Shown here: positions 48,492 to 58,490 of the stretch, piece by piece
Layout: the number at the start of each line of letters is the position of its first letter
How positions within the stretch are numbered: position 1 is the first letter of the stretch
Assembly: GCA_951813615.1 (NCBI GenBank)
Contig: OX638377.1
Location: 5,243,739 to 5,307,738, forward strand
Length of the DNA stretch: 64,000 nucleotides
Source: an uncultured Latescibacterota bacterium
Lineage (GTDB): Bacteria; Latescibacterota; UBA2968; UBA8231
Direction: 5' to 3'
The notes under the pieces: generated by a model
Told to the model about the DNA's origin: nothing
Seen by the model: only the letters and a program-made list of their open reading frames with translations
The model's database searches: none
Position numbers and translations under genes: made by a program

Positions 48492-50549
48492 TTAATGGCC
48501 AGCACCCGAGCGCTGCAATTGATCGGCCCGGGCACGAGCTAGACGGGCCTGTTCCGTTCTCCCCATTTTCTCGTAGAGGACGCCTAAGTTGCGATGGGCG
48601 GTGATCGATTGGGCGTCGTATTTGATGACTTGGAGCAGGGACCTTTCCGCTGCCTCGTAGGAGCCCCGTTGCATATAGAGTGCGCCCAAGTTCCGATGGG
48701 CAGGGACAAAATCGGGTTTGAGCCGGACGGCTCGTTCGAGGGCGTGGATTTGTTCCTCTGTCAGATTCAGATTGGCAAAGACGTGGGAGAGACTGTAATA
48801 GGTCTGAGCGGTCTCTCTGTTGTGCAGTGCCCGCTCAAAGGCTTGGCGAGCTTGTTGAAAGTCTTTTTGGAAGAAGAAGACATAACCCAGGTTGTGGTAC
48901 GCCGGATGGGCATTGGCTGGTCGAGGGTCGCGTTTTAGGCTTTGCGCAAAAGCGTGCTGCGCTTGCTCCAAACGCCGTTGACTCAGGTATAGTTTGCCCA
49001 AATTGAACCAGGGTTTGGCGTGATCTGGGACTAGCTCTACTGCGCGCTGGAAGGCCGCTTCGGCTTCGTCAGCCTTGCCCAGGTACTGGTAGGCCACGCC
49101 CAAGCTGTTGTAGAGGTCGGAGTCGTCGGGAAATTGCGCTAGGCCGCGTGTAAAGGTCTGTACGGCTTGGTCGTACTGCTTGTTGCGCAATTGAGTATGG
49201 CCCAACAGCCAAGGAGAGCGCAAGTGATCCACCTGCCGGGGCTCCACCCCGGTGTGTACTAGGGCAAAAGCGGCTGTTAGGAGCAGCAGAAAAACGCCGA
49301 GGCGCGGAAGGGTCCGGGTGGTCAGCAGTTCCTTCAGGTGCCAAATTCCAGCCGCAGCAAAGACCAATAAAAAAGGCAGGGCGGGCAAACGGTAGCGAGC
49401 GCACACCGTGAATAAGAGCCCGGTGGATAGGTAGGCTAAAACGAAGAGGAGCGGCAGGGTATAGGCGGAGGTCCGCTGCCAATGCCACAATATGCCTACT
49501 AGGGCAAAGGGCACCACGAGGCCAAAGCTGAACAAGAAAAGCTGGTAGAGCGGAAAGTGGGTCTCGTAGTAGCGCAAGTCCGCACTTACTGGGATTTCAA
49601 AAGCGTTCCAGAAGAGCCGAGATTTGCGATAGAGCAGATGGAGATAGGCCAGAGGATCGCGGTACATAAATCGCAGGCCTTCGGCGGTGTAAAAGGCCCC
49701 TTTTGCCGCTGGCGTGTCAAATCCCTGTTGGAGGGGCATGAGTTCGAGACGTTGGAATTGGGCTCCCTGGCGTACGTACGGGGTGCCGTCGGCTTCGGGA
49801 TTGGTGCCTATATAGAAGCTGAAGCCGCCCTGGAAGGGTATGGGCGTGCCTTGGACCTGATAGTTGCGCAGGAAAAAGGGCAGCAGAATGAGGAAGAAAG
49901 TCAGGGCAAAGGCTAAGGCCAAGGTGACCCGGCGTTTGGGGAGTCCGCCGGCGCTCAGGTATATCCAGCCCAAGAGCAAGGGCAACAACAGTAGAGTGTT
50001 GCTGCGTCCCATGACTAGTAGGCCCAGCAGAATTCCGGCACCGACTGCGCTGCCGTAGGTCAGATTGGGCGCATAGTGCAGGAGCAGGACCGCCAAGCCC
50101 AATCCGACGAGAATGACCAGTGTTGTGGCCAGGAGTTGGCCGTTGTAAAAGACGAAGGGCCAGTACCCGGCTGCCAGCAGACCGGCGATCAAGGGGATGG
50201 GATGGGAGAAAAGGTAGCTGGCTACGCGGTGGATCAGGACGCAGATGAGCGCGCCCAGCACGGCTTGGAACAGGAGAATGTCCAAATGGTCGAAGCCGAT
50301 TCCTTTGAGCAGGGCGAGTAGGTACGGGTAGAGGGGGCCATGCACGTACATGTCCGCTGCTGGGTCGAGGAGCCAGTTGCCCTGCAGGATTTGGGTGGCT
50401 AAGTGGTCGTATTCAAAGGCGTCTATGACAAGCGTGTGGAAATAGGGAACGTCGCGTATGGCCGCTAGGTAGAATAGACGCAATACCAAAGCCAGCAGAA
50501 AAATGGACAGAACCTGGAATTTGGTGGAATGAATGATAGTTTGGAGCAT
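48492..50549 (-). CDS. GT-C-like membrane glycosyltransferase fused to TPR repeats
   Basis: A 685-residue protein. The N-terminal 440 residues have about ten membrane helices, with an acidic IDAFEYDHLA segment after the first helix in the position of the GT-C catalytic acidic motif and HGPLYPYLLALL next to it, as in ArnT/PMT-like enzymes. The C-terminal 230 residues are about six TPR repeats (FPDDSDLYNSLGVAYQYLGK, FQRAVELVPDHAKPWFNLGK), exposed in the periplasm or on the surface. It may glycosylate secreted proteins of this locus. Similar in layout to the gene at 58491. Confidence 0.83.
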   Translation of the reverse strand: MLQTIIHSTKFQVLSIFLLALVLRLFYLAAIRDVPYFHTLVIDAFEYDHLATQILQGNWLLDPAADMYVHGPLYPYLLALLKGIGFDHLDILLFQAVLGALICVLIHRVASYLFSHPIPLIAGLLAAGYWPFVFYNGQLLATTLVILVGLGLAVLLLHYAPNLTYGSAVGAGILLGLLVMGRSNTLLLLPLLLGWIYLSAGGLPKRRVTLALAFALTFFLILLPFFLRNYQVQGTPIPFQGGFSFYIGTNPEADGTPYVRQGAQFQRLELMPLQQGFDTPAAKGAFYTAEGLRFMYRDPLAYLHLLYRKSRLFWNAFEIPVSADLRYYETHFPLYQLFLFSFGLVVPFALVGILWHWQRTSAYTLPLLFVLAYLSTGLLFTVCARYRLPALPFLLVFAAAGIWHLKELLTTRTLPRLGVFLLLLTAAFALVHTGVEPRQVDHLRSPWLLGHTQLRNKQYDQAVQTFTRGLAQFPDDSDLYNSLGVAYQYLGKADEAEAAFQRAVELVPDHAKPWFNLGKLYLSQRRLEQAQHAFAQSLKRDPRPANAHPAYHNLGYVFFFQKDFQQARQAFERALHNRETAQTYYSLSHVFANLNLTEEQIHALERAVRLKPDFVPAHRNLGALYMQRGSYEAAERSLLQVIKYDAQSITAHRNLGVLYEKMGRTEQARLARARADQLQRSGAGH

Positions 50550-50593
50550 TACGCCAAGAGTCTAGACAGTAGATATGGGGGTGGGTCGACGCA

Positions 50594-50644
50594 TAAAAAA
50601 GCTCCTGTTTCCCACCCGTATGGCGTGAAACAGGAGCTTTAAAA
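50594..50644 (-). terminator. Bidirectional hairpin terminator
   Basis: Perfect 14-bp arms AAAGCTCCTGTTTC (50598-50611) and GAAACAGGAGCTTT (50627-50640) surround a 15-base loop. On the minus strand the stem is followed by a run of T, so it ends transcription from the CBM9-like gene. The plus strand also has a short T run. It lies between two minus-strand genes. Confidence 0.88.
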
Positions 50645-50692
50645 CCCGGGCAGCCTGCCCAGGAGACGTTGCAACGGCTTAAATCGAGACCT

Positions 50693-51604
50693 CTAGCGGT
50701 CGAAACCGGCCTTGATATGCCCCCAACTGGTCTCTGCAACAGCAGTTTCGGCAGAGAGTTCTTCCAGTGCGGGCTCGACAGGTGCCATTACGAAGTCGTT
50801 GACGCCCTTACAGCAGCTCTCCGGCGACAAAGACCAGAAGCCATTGTAGGCGTGGTTTGCCTGTTCGACGTCGATATCACCCATGGTTACAGACATATGG
50901 ATGATTTCTTCCTCTTCCAGGTCGTGGATAGACGAATTGTCCGGAGTCGCGCCTTCCCGGGGGAGGGCATCGATCGGAATGAGGCGGATCTCGTAGAAGT
51001 ACGTCGATTCGCCGAATTGTTCACCCGTGAAAGACCAGCTCATGTCGACGAATTCGGTGTCGTCAGACAACCAAGCCAAATCGCCGATGGGCTCAATCGA
51101 CTGATAAACCCCATCTAGTGGTGGTACGACCCACTTGTAGCTGATGTTGTTGACGGGATTTCCTTCGAGGTTCTGCTCTTCACTGGCAGAATGATCTGGG
51201 TTGATTTCTATTTCCCAGTTGTCATCGAGGCAGTGACAATCCCCAAAGGAGCGGTCGATGTTGTGGATATTGTCGAAAATTTGGCTGGCGAGGTAGATCA
51301 TGTTGGAATTCTCATTCCAGCCAAACCGGTGCCGGATGTTGGCATCGGAGATATCGATCTCACCACGAGCCGCTTGCTGGAACTGAGCGGGATCGAAAAG
51401 CCGATCGTTGAAGATCGAATAAGGCGATTCGGGCAGGATGTCCCAATCGCTGTGTTCCCCATCTATAGTGGGAACTAAGTTGTCGGGAAATTGAGCAGCA
51501 AAAAACAACTCGCCTGGCGGCAAATGGGCATTTGCCACCGAAATGGTTCCAAAGACGAGAAAGACGCTGCACAATATAGCTATCTTTCTTTTCATCTTAA
51601 TCAT
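50693..51604 (-). CDS. Secreted CBM9-like carbohydrate-binding protein
   Basis: A 303-residue protein with a signal peptide (KRKIAILCSVFLVFGTISVA, then NAHLPP). The mature part starts VPTIDGEHSDWDILPE, the usual opening of the CBM9-like domain (DG-x-x-x-D-W), followed by RFGWNENSNMIYLASQIFDN and a DNWEIEINPD strand. A CHC and a CC pair may form disulfides. It probably binds a glycan or surface component. ATG 51604 or 51595 could be used; AAAGG is close to the first. The gene has its own promoter. Confidence 0.78.
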   Translation of the reverse strand: MIKMKRKIAILCSVFLVFGTISVANAHLPPGELFFAAQFPDNLVPTIDGEHSDWDILPESPYSIFNDRLFDPAQFQQAARGEIDISDANIRHRFGWNENSNMIYLASQIFDNIHNIDRSFGDCHCLDDNWEIEINPDHSASEEQNLEGNPVNNISYKWVVPPLDGVYQSIEPIGDLAWLSDDTEFVDMSWSFTGEQFGESTYFYEIRLIPIDALPREGATPDNSSIHDLEEEEIIHMSVTMGDIDVEQANHAYNGFWSLSPESCCKGVNDFVMAPVEPALEELSAETAVAETSWGHIKAGFDR

Positions 51605-51736
51605 GAACCTTTCAGTTAGAGGTAGTAGGATTCTTGAAGAGATAGGAGAGAAACCCCCTATCAACCGCGATCCAAGTTCGATCCTTGGCCTATTCCCCTC
51701 CTTTCTGTTCAAAGGACCACTGGAAAGATGCCCTAA

Positions 51737-51765
51737 ATTAAATGTTAAAGGGATAGGATTGTCAA
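51737..51765 (-). promoter_or_regulatory. Near-consensus promoter of the CBM9-like gene
   Basis: A perfect TTGACA (51760-51765) and TTTAAT (51737-51742) are 17 bp apart on the minus strand. It lies just after the stop of the large secreted protein and leaves a leader of about 125 nt before the CBM9-like start, so that gene can be expressed independently of its neighbours. Confidence 0.8.
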
Positions 51766-51780
51766 GATAGATTTCCGATT

Positions 51781-53946
51781 TCAATAGGCGACGGCAAAGA
51801 CGCCTCGTTGGGTGTATTGCTCCTCGGAATCGAGGGTCAATTCGTAGATATAGGTGCCGGGCTGGACTAGACGATCTTGCTCATTGTAGCCATTCCACTC
51901 TTGGATGAAAGCTCCGCTGCGCGCCTTGAGCACGGGCAGATGTGCCACCTGCCGACCCGCCAAGTCGTAGATGCGTACCTGCATCGGACGGTCGGCCGTA
52001 ACTTCACGCAGCTTGAAGGTGATGGTCAACGTCTCGTTGATCCCATCGCCGTTGGGAGTGAACACCTCGGGCACTCGCACATCTACCAGCAAATCGCCGC
52101 CCACCGGCGTGTTGACCGCCAGCAAGTCGCCCGCAAAGCGGAACGTGGCGTTGCCCGGATCAATCCGCTGCCGGATCTGATCCGGATCTGTGCTGTTGAA
52201 CACCCAACCGCTGAACTCGGTGCCAAAGCGCAGCACCGGCACGTCGAAGTCGACCTCGACCTGCTTGAAGTTGTCGGCGCTGCCCGTCAGCGGCGGGAAG
52301 GACACAATCAGGCGATCGTCGAGTAGCCGCGGGACGAACTGATCTAGATCCACCGGTTGCCCATCGAGACGCACGGCGCGCACGGCGTGTGCTTGGACAT
52401 GAGTAAGGATTTCCAAGCGGTCAAAGCCGGCGTTGTCGTCGTTGAGGGTGGGCAAGACCACATAGGTGAAAGGGGTGGGTTCGAAGGAGTTGACTTCAAT
52501 AGGCCAGATCTCGCCGACGAGTGCCTGTGCCGACAGGGTTTCGCTCAACTGCAGAGTCAGTTGGTCCAGGCGCGGGGCTGCGTTGAAGTCGGCGAAGAGC
52601 TTGATGGCCAGTTGGATGTATCGGCTGGGTCCGGGCGACAAAAGCAGCATACCGTCCTGCCAAGCGTTAGCCGGCTGGTCGGGGTTACGCAGGCCGGCGG
52701 CAAAGTCGTAGGGCGGCGACCAGAAGCTCCAGTTATCGGCGTCGTAGATGGGAAGCAGTTGAGCAGCTCTGTCGATTTTGTCGTATTGGGCGCGGGTGAT
52801 GGGTATAAGCTCGTCGTTGATATTGGGCGCGAAGTAGAGCAGTGGATCGGGAGTGTGACCCGTGCGGGTGCGAATCTCGATGCGGGTGCCGGCGGGCATC
52901 TCGCCATCCCAGCGTATTTTGCCCCAAGTGACGGCTTGGCCGAAGTCGAGGATGGGCGTAAGATAGGTCGTCTCGTCGACGTAGCCGTCGCCGTAGATTT
53001 CGAATTCGGCGATTTCGTAGTCGCGCAGGGGGAAGGTGCGCAGGGTGAGCCAGCGGACCGTGCGCGTGGGGAAGCGCATATCGACGATGGGGTCGAGGTT
53101 TTCGCGGGTAGATTCGAGTACGGTCAGCAGGGGGTCGCTATTGCGCACCCAGCGCAAGTCGCCCAAGACCGTGCGCCGCTTGCTCGTCGCCACAGTGCCG
53201 GAAGCCCCCGCTCTACACTCAGCACAGGTGAGGCTGCCGCTACCGCTACAGGGATCCGGGGCAAAGACGACCGAGTTACCGCCGGTGCGGATTTCATACC
53301 AAGCGAGGAAGTTGGCCAAGAAGCTGTCTTCGCCAAAGGTCTCTACCTCCGGCGTGGGCACGTCCATGGTCTCGATCAACTGGTGATCCTCCCGCCGACT
53401 CAGGCGGGGAAAGAAGCGGATGCGGTTGATGGGTACACCAGCACCGAAATCGAATACCACGGAATTAGTCCAGGTATAGCCCACGCCCGGCGGCGAGCCG
53501 ACCCGTTGGACAAAGGTGCGGAAAGTGGCCGTGGTTGGATCGCCGTCCAGCATTAGCTTGATCGAAGGTTGAAAATTGCCCCAGAAAATACAGTGATCCG
53601 TGCTCAGGACCCTAGAGCCGGGGATATAGGGCAGGGGAATGGTAGTTTTCCCGGCATTGACATCGGCCCGGGCGATATTGACGCTGGGGTCAATAAGTCG
53701 GGGTTGGATTGAGGTGCCAGAAAAGTTGATCAAGGTATCGGCCCCCGCGCCAAAGGGCGAAACCCCCACCGATACTTGGCGCTCGACTTGGCCGTCGGCG
53801 GCAAAAGCTTGGTAGGCACTTTCTCCGGATAGGACGGCCTGCCAAGGATTGCCATCGGTTCCGCCTAAGCGGTATTCCGTCCCCCCCAACGCGGGCGCAG
53901 CACCCAGCAAGACGCCGCAAAAACAGAGCAACATGATGCCTGCCAT
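51781..53946 (-). CDS. Large secreted protein with FlgD-like C-terminal domain, tandem copy 1
   Basis: A 721-residue protein with a signal peptide (MAGIMLLCFCGVLLGAAPAL). The middle holds discoidin-like beta-sandwich segments (INRIRFFPRLSRREDHQLIE; LRDYEIAEFEIYGDGYV; WGKIRWDGEMPAG). The end is a FlgD/type IX-like Ig domain: VFTPNGDGINETLTITF, then VRIYDLAGRQV and QPGTYIYELTL. GGAGG lies about 6 nt before ATG 53946. Such domains anchor or export surface proteins in FCB bacteria. It is highly similar to the following gene over its whole length. Confidence 0.82.
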   Translation of the reverse strand: MAGIMLLCFCGVLLGAAPALGGTEYRLGGTDGNPWQAVLSGESAYQAFAADGQVERQVSVGVSPFGAGADTLINFSGTSIQPRLIDPSVNIARADVNAGKTTIPLPYIPGSRVLSTDHCIFWGNFQPSIKLMLDGDPTTATFRTFVQRVGSPPGVGYTWTNSVVFDFGAGVPINRIRFFPRLSRREDHQLIETMDVPTPEVETFGEDSFLANFLAWYEIRTGGNSVVFAPDPCSGSGSLTCAECRAGASGTVATSKRRTVLGDLRWVRNSDPLLTVLESTRENLDPIVDMRFPTRTVRWLTLRTFPLRDYEIAEFEIYGDGYVDETTYLTPILDFGQAVTWGKIRWDGEMPAGTRIEIRTRTGHTPDPLLYFAPNINDELIPITRAQYDKIDRAAQLLPIYDADNWSFWSPPYDFAAGLRNPDQPANAWQDGMLLLSPGPSRYIQLAIKLFADFNAAPRLDQLTLQLSETLSAQALVGEIWPIEVNSFEPTPFTYVVLPTLNDDNAGFDRLEILTHVQAHAVRAVRLDGQPVDLDQFVPRLLDDRLIVSFPPLTGSADNFKQVEVDFDVPVLRFGTEFSGWVFNSTDPDQIRQRIDPGNATFRFAGDLLAVNTPVGGDLLVDVRVPEVFTPNGDGINETLTITFKLREVTADRPMQVRIYDLAGRQVAHLPVLKARSGAFIQEWNGYNEQDRLVQPGTYIYELTLDSEEQYTQRGVFAVAY

Positions 53947-54057
53947 AATTCCCTCCTTGCTGCTTCGCCAATACAAGTGTGCAGTTCAAAGGTTGCGAAG
54001 ATTAAGTATACACCCAAGCTCAGTGATTTGAAACAAATCTCCTCCACGCTTCCAGTT

Positions 54058-56211
54058 TCAATAAGCAACGGCAAAGACGCCTCGTTGAGTGTATTGCTCC
54101 TCGGAATCAAGGGTCAATTCGTAGATATAAGTGCCGGGCTGAACCAAAACGCCCTGCCCGTCGCGGCCACTCCACTCTTGGATGAACACCCCGCTACGGG
54201 CCTTAATCACCGGCAGATGTGCCACCAGCCGACCGGCCAAGTCGTAGATGTGCACCTGCATCGGCCGGTCGGCGGTGACCTCGCGCAGCTTGTAGGTGAT
54301 CGGCAAGGTCTCATTGATCCCATCGCCGTTGGGGGTAAACACTTGGGGCACCTGTACATCTACCAGCAAATCACCCCCCACCGGCGTATTGACCGCCAGC
54401 AAGTCGCCGGCAAAGCGGAACGTAGCGTTACCTGGATCAATCCGCTGCCGAATCTGATCCGGATCGGTGCTGCTGAACACCCAGCCGCTGAACTCGGTGC
54501 CAAAGCGCAGCACCGGCACCTCGAAGTCGACCTCGACCTGCTTGAAGTTGTCGGCGCTGCCCGTCAGGGGTGGGAAGGACACAATCAGGCGATCGTCGAG
54601 CAGGTGCGGGACGAACTGGTCTAAATCCACCGGCTGGCCATCGAGACGCACGGTGCGCACCGCGTGCGCCTGGACATGGGTGAGAATTTCCAAGCGGTCA
54701 AAGCCAGCGTTGTCGTCGCTGAGGGTGGGCAAGACCACATAGGTGAAAGGGGTTGGTTCAAAGGAGTTAACTTCAATAGGCCAGATCTCGCCGACGAGGG
54801 CTTGCGCCGACAGGGTTTCGCTCAACTGCAGGGTGAGTTGGTCCAGGCGCGGTGCCACGTTGAAGTCGGCGAAGAGCTTGATGGCGATTTGGATGTATCG
54901 GCTGGGTCCGGGCGACAAAAGCAGCATGCCATCTTGCCAGGCATTGGCGGGTTGGTCGGGGTCGCGTTGACCGGCGGTAAACTCGTAGGGCGATGACCAG
55001 AAGCTCCAGTTATCGGCATCGTAGACGGGGAGCAGTTGAGCGGCTTTGTCGATATCGTCGTATTGGGCACGGGTGATGGGGATGAGTTCGTCGTTGATAT
55101 TGGGCGCGAAGTAGAGCAGTGGATCGGGAGTGTGGCCGGTGCGGGTGCGGATCTCGATACGGGTGCCGGCGGGCACTTGGCCATCCCAGCGTATTTTGCC
55201 CCAGGTGACGGCTTGGTCGAAGTCGAGGATAGGGGTAAGGTAGGTCGTCTCGTCGACATAGCCGTCGCCGTAGATTTCGAATTCGGCGATCTCGTAGTCG
55301 CGCAGGGGGAAGGCGCGCAGGGTGAGCCAACGGACCGAGCGCGTGGGGAAGCGCATATCGACGATGGGGTCGAGGTTTTCACGGGTGGATTCCAGCACCG
55401 TCAACAGGGGATCGCCATTGCGCACCCAGCGCAAGTCGCCCAGGACCGTGCGTCGTTTGCTCGTTGCCACACTGCCGGTGCGGCTGCTGGCGCTGCTACG
55501 GCCGTCGCCGCTACAGGGGTCATGGCCAAAGACGACCGAGTTGTCGCCGGTGCGGATCTCATACCAAGCGAGGAAGTTGGCCAAGAAGCTGTCTTCGCCG
55601 AAGGTCTCTGCCTCAGGTGTGGGTGCCTTCATAGTCTCGATCAACTGGTGATCCTCCCGCCGGCTCAGGCGGGGGAAGAAGCGAATGCGGTTGATGGGCA
55701 CACCAGCACCAAAATCGAATACCACTGACGAGCGCCAAGTATAGCCCACGCCCGGCGGCGAGCCAACCTTCTGGACAAACGTGCGGAAGGAGGCCGTGGT
55801 CGGATCGCCATCCAGCATTAGCTTGATCGAAGGTTGAAAATTGCCCCAGGACCAGCAACCGTTGTTGTTGAGGACCCTAGAGCCGGGGATATAGGGCAGA
55901 GGAATGGAGGTTCTGCCGGCGTCCACATCGGCCCGGGCGATATTGACGGATGGGTCGATGAGCCGGGGCTGGATTGAAGTACCGGAAAAGTCGATCAAGG
56001 TGTCGGCCCCCGCGCCAAAGGGCGAGATTCCCACTGACACTTGACGCTCGACTTGGCCGTCGGCAGCAAAGGCCTGGTACAGGCTTTCCCCGGCTAGGAT
56101 GGCCTGCCAGGGATTGCCCTCGGCCCCACCTAAGCGGTATTCTGTCCCCCCCAACGCGGGCGCAGCACCCAGCAAGACGCCGCAAAAACACAGCAACATG
56201 ATGCCTGCCAT
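54058..56211 (-). CDS. Large secreted protein with FlgD-like C-terminal domain, tandem copy 2
   Basis: A 717-residue near-copy of the protein at 51781, with the same signal peptide, discoidin-like middle and VFTPNGDGINETLPITY end. Most differences are scattered substitutions and a short changed cysteine-rich insert (SGSGSLTCAECRAG in copy 1 against SGDGRSSASSRTG here, around residue 250). This points to tandem duplication with some local divergence. About 110 bp separate the two genes. Confidence 0.82.
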   Translation of the reverse strand: MAGIMLLCFCGVLLGAAPALGGTEYRLGGAEGNPWQAILAGESLYQAFAADGQVERQVSVGISPFGAGADTLIDFSGTSIQPRLIDPSVNIARADVDAGRTSIPLPYIPGSRVLNNNGCWSWGNFQPSIKLMLDGDPTTASFRTFVQKVGSPPGVGYTWRSSVVFDFGAGVPINRIRFFPRLSRREDHQLIETMKAPTPEAETFGEDSFLANFLAWYEIRTGDNSVVFGHDPCSGDGRSSASSRTGSVATSKRRTVLGDLRWVRNGDPLLTVLESTRENLDPIVDMRFPTRSVRWLTLRAFPLRDYEIAEFEIYGDGYVDETTYLTPILDFDQAVTWGKIRWDGQVPAGTRIEIRTRTGHTPDPLLYFAPNINDELIPITRAQYDDIDKAAQLLPVYDADNWSFWSSPYEFTAGQRDPDQPANAWQDGMLLLSPGPSRYIQIAIKLFADFNVAPRLDQLTLQLSETLSAQALVGEIWPIEVNSFEPTPFTYVVLPTLSDDNAGFDRLEILTHVQAHAVRTVRLDGQPVDLDQFVPHLLDDRLIVSFPPLTGSADNFKQVEVDFEVPVLRFGTEFSGWVFSSTDPDQIRQRIDPGNATFRFAGDLLAVNTPVGGDLLVDVQVPQVFTPNGDGINETLPITYKLREVTADRPMQVHIYDLAGRLVAHLPVIKARSGVFIQEWSGRDGQGVLVQPGTYIYELTLDSEEQYTQRGVFAVAY

Positions 56212-56295
56212 AACTCGCTCCTTGTTGGTTCGGAGGAGACAATTAATAGGTAAGACCGACGATCAAGATATTGGGTTGTTTTGAGTACGGAGCAT

Positions 56296-58413
56296 TTAGT
56301 AAATCACTCCGACAGCGTGGGCCTTTTCCTCGACCTTGGCGTCTCCCCTGACTTTGATGTGTACGAGATAGAGTCCCGGCGGCACTAGCTGTCCATGCTC
56401 ATTGCGGCCGTCCCAGGTCTTGTCCGTGTACTGCCCGTTGGCCTCGGGACCGTCGTGGATGACCCGGATCTGTCGGCCGCTTAAATCGTACACCTCAATT
56501 GCCACAGGTCGGACGATACTCAGGGATAGCAGATTGTAGCTCATCCCCATCACATCGTTAGCTCCGTCTCCATTGGGGCTAAAGACACTGGGCTCTATAA
56601 GTACCCGGTCGAGCAGTTGGGTCTGTTCGAGTACTGAGGGACTCAGCACGGTGGTACCGGATAAGTCGGCCTCGTCTCCTGCGCCCAACGAGACTGCATC
56701 GCCCGAAATAATGGCCTGCGAGGCCCCTAGTTCTGTGGAGAGCTGGACCGAACCCGTGAAGTTTGTGCTGTAGGTCAAAACTCCGATCTGGAAGCGGAGG
56801 AGTATCACAATATTATCTTCTGTCACCGGCGGCAGACTCACCGAAAAACTGGCAGGGGATACCGAGACGATCTGGAAGCCCCCCTCAGTAGACGAATCAT
56901 CTAGACCAGAGAAAGCTCGCTCCGCGATGATTTGGCCGCTGGAATCCTTCATTTCTATCTTGTCGATGCTTTCCACCTGGCCGGCGGTGGAAATCTCTAT
57001 GGTGTCGAAACCGAGCAAGCCTTCGGACTGAGCCACGGTGCGCAGAGCATAGGTGAAGGACGTACTCTGGGAAACCGGTACATCTCGGGGAAAAATTTCG
57101 CCGATAACGGCGTCGGCTAGCGGGGGTGCCAACACGTCAAAACTCAGACTCTTGAGCACCCGCCCTGCATCCAGATCGCTGCTGTTGAAAAGTACTCGAA
57201 ACTGAAAATAGCGCCGCGGCCCAGGTGAGGTAATGGGCGAGCCCGCCGAATCGTTGGCTGCACTGGCGGGAAACGGCGTGCTGAACGGACTCCAGTTGAC
57301 TAGATCGTCCCGAACCGGTCCGTGCTCCCATCGGCGGCCCAATTCGTCGTCGAGCGGCAGTGATTTGTACTCTGCCAAATCCATTTCCTGTTCCGGGTCA
57401 TTTACCGAGAGCGAAATTTCTGTGGGGTTGCGCTGGCCGTAGAGCAGACGAGTAAAGACAAATGGGTTAGTATCCCTACCTGTGCGGGTGCGAATCTGGA
57501 TATTGGAAAAGGCAGGATCGCCAATTGCTTCTTCCTGCCAGCGGAGTATGTTCCACACCGCAGGTTGGCCCGCATCGAAAATAGGTGAAATATACTCGGC
57601 GTTGGACAAAAAGCCCGTACCGAATACCTCGAACTCGTCGATCTCGTAGTTGACCGTGGTCGTTGCCCGCAAGCGCAGGGCTTTGACCGGGCGCGGTGGT
57701 TCTATGACTACATCAACAACTGGATTCTCGTTATCGGGTTCCAGGAGCAGTGGCTCCCAGATGAGATTGCCTCCTTCGGTCTGGCTGCCGTCGTTGGTGA
57801 ACAATTCAAAGGCCCGCAAAAAATCGTTGTGGAATGGGGTGGTAGGCGATGGGAAAACCGTATTGCGGGGATAGAAGCGAACGCGATTTACCCCAAAGAG
57901 TCCTCCCAACTCGACGAATATTAGGGTCCCCAAGGCGTTGAAGTTCTTGCGTTCGAACGCTTTTATTTCGCCGCCATCTTCCGTTTTGATGAGTTCCTCT
58001 AGGGTGATCCGCAGATCGTTGGCGTCAAAAATGCCAGCGGCGAAGCCGCCCAAGTCAAAGACATTGGGTGCGGTTATACCACCCCCGCGTTTCAGTGCGG
58101 TATTGGCAATATTCTCGCCATCTGGAATGCGCAGAGGATGGATACTACCGGGGAATTGGTCGCTCTCAAACTCGATCAAATTGCCGGGTGAGTTTCCCAC
58201 ATCCAGTTCCACGCCCGGCACGTTTTTGTCCTGGAAAAGAGATCGGTACTGAGGCTCGATAGTCTCCACCGGGGACGAACCTTCACCGCGCCAGTTGAGC
58301 GAGCCGTTCTCGCCAAGACTCACTGTCTCCAGCGCCAGCGCCCAACGGCAGAGGGACAGGATACCAACCCCAACTAAAACGATCTGTCTCGAGGATACTG
58401 TATTTTTGAGCAT
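56296..58413 (-). CDS. Secreted protein with FlgD-like C-terminal domain, diverged paralogue
   Basis: A 705-residue protein with the same plan as the two next to it but clearly diverged. The signal peptide is near VGVGILSLCRWALALE. The middle has FGVNRVRFYPRN and VNYEIDEFEVFGTGFLSN beta-sandwich blocks. The C-terminal Ig domain has VFSPNGDGANDVMGMSYNLL, then IEVYDLSGRQIRVIHDG and VPPGLYLVHIKV. GAGGAG lies 7 nt before the ATG. It is probably a surface protein working with the two glycosyltransferase-like proteins. Confidence 0.8.
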   Translation of the reverse strand: MLKNTVSSRQIVLVGVGILSLCRWALALETVSLGENGSLNWRGEGSSPVETIEPQYRSLFQDKNVPGVELDVGNSPGNLIEFESDQFPGSIHPLRIPDGENIANTALKRGGGITAPNVFDLGGFAAGIFDANDLRITLEELIKTEDGGEIKAFERKNFNALGTLIFVELGGLFGVNRVRFYPRNTVFPSPTTPFHNDFLRAFELFTNDGSQTEGGNLIWEPLLLEPDNENPVVDVVIEPPRPVKALRLRATTTVNYEIDEFEVFGTGFLSNAEYISPIFDAGQPAVWNILRWQEEAIGDPAFSNIQIRTRTGRDTNPFVFTRLLYGQRNPTEISLSVNDPEQEMDLAEYKSLPLDDELGRRWEHGPVRDDLVNWSPFSTPFPASAANDSAGSPITSPGPRRYFQFRVLFNSSDLDAGRVLKSLSFDVLAPPLADAVIGEIFPRDVPVSQSTSFTYALRTVAQSEGLLGFDTIEISTAGQVESIDKIEMKDSSGQIIAERAFSGLDDSSTEGGFQIVSVSPASFSVSLPPVTEDNIVILLRFQIGVLTYSTNFTGSVQLSTELGASQAIISGDAVSLGAGDEADLSGTTVLSPSVLEQTQLLDRVLIEPSVFSPNGDGANDVMGMSYNLLSLSIVRPVAIEVYDLSGRQIRVIHDGPEANGQYTDKTWDGRNEHGQLVPPGLYLVHIKVRGDAKVEEKAHAVGVIY

Positions 58414-58490
58414 GGCATCTCCTCAACGACATTTGGAACTGAGTGGCCTAGTGCTGAACTATGCGCGAAATAGTTTTGCATGTCAATGGG

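Noticed and set aside
52357-53556. 399-codon plus-strand frame
   Set aside because: Antisense to the tandem secreted protein; the same shadow recurs opposite the second copy, as expected from shared codon use.
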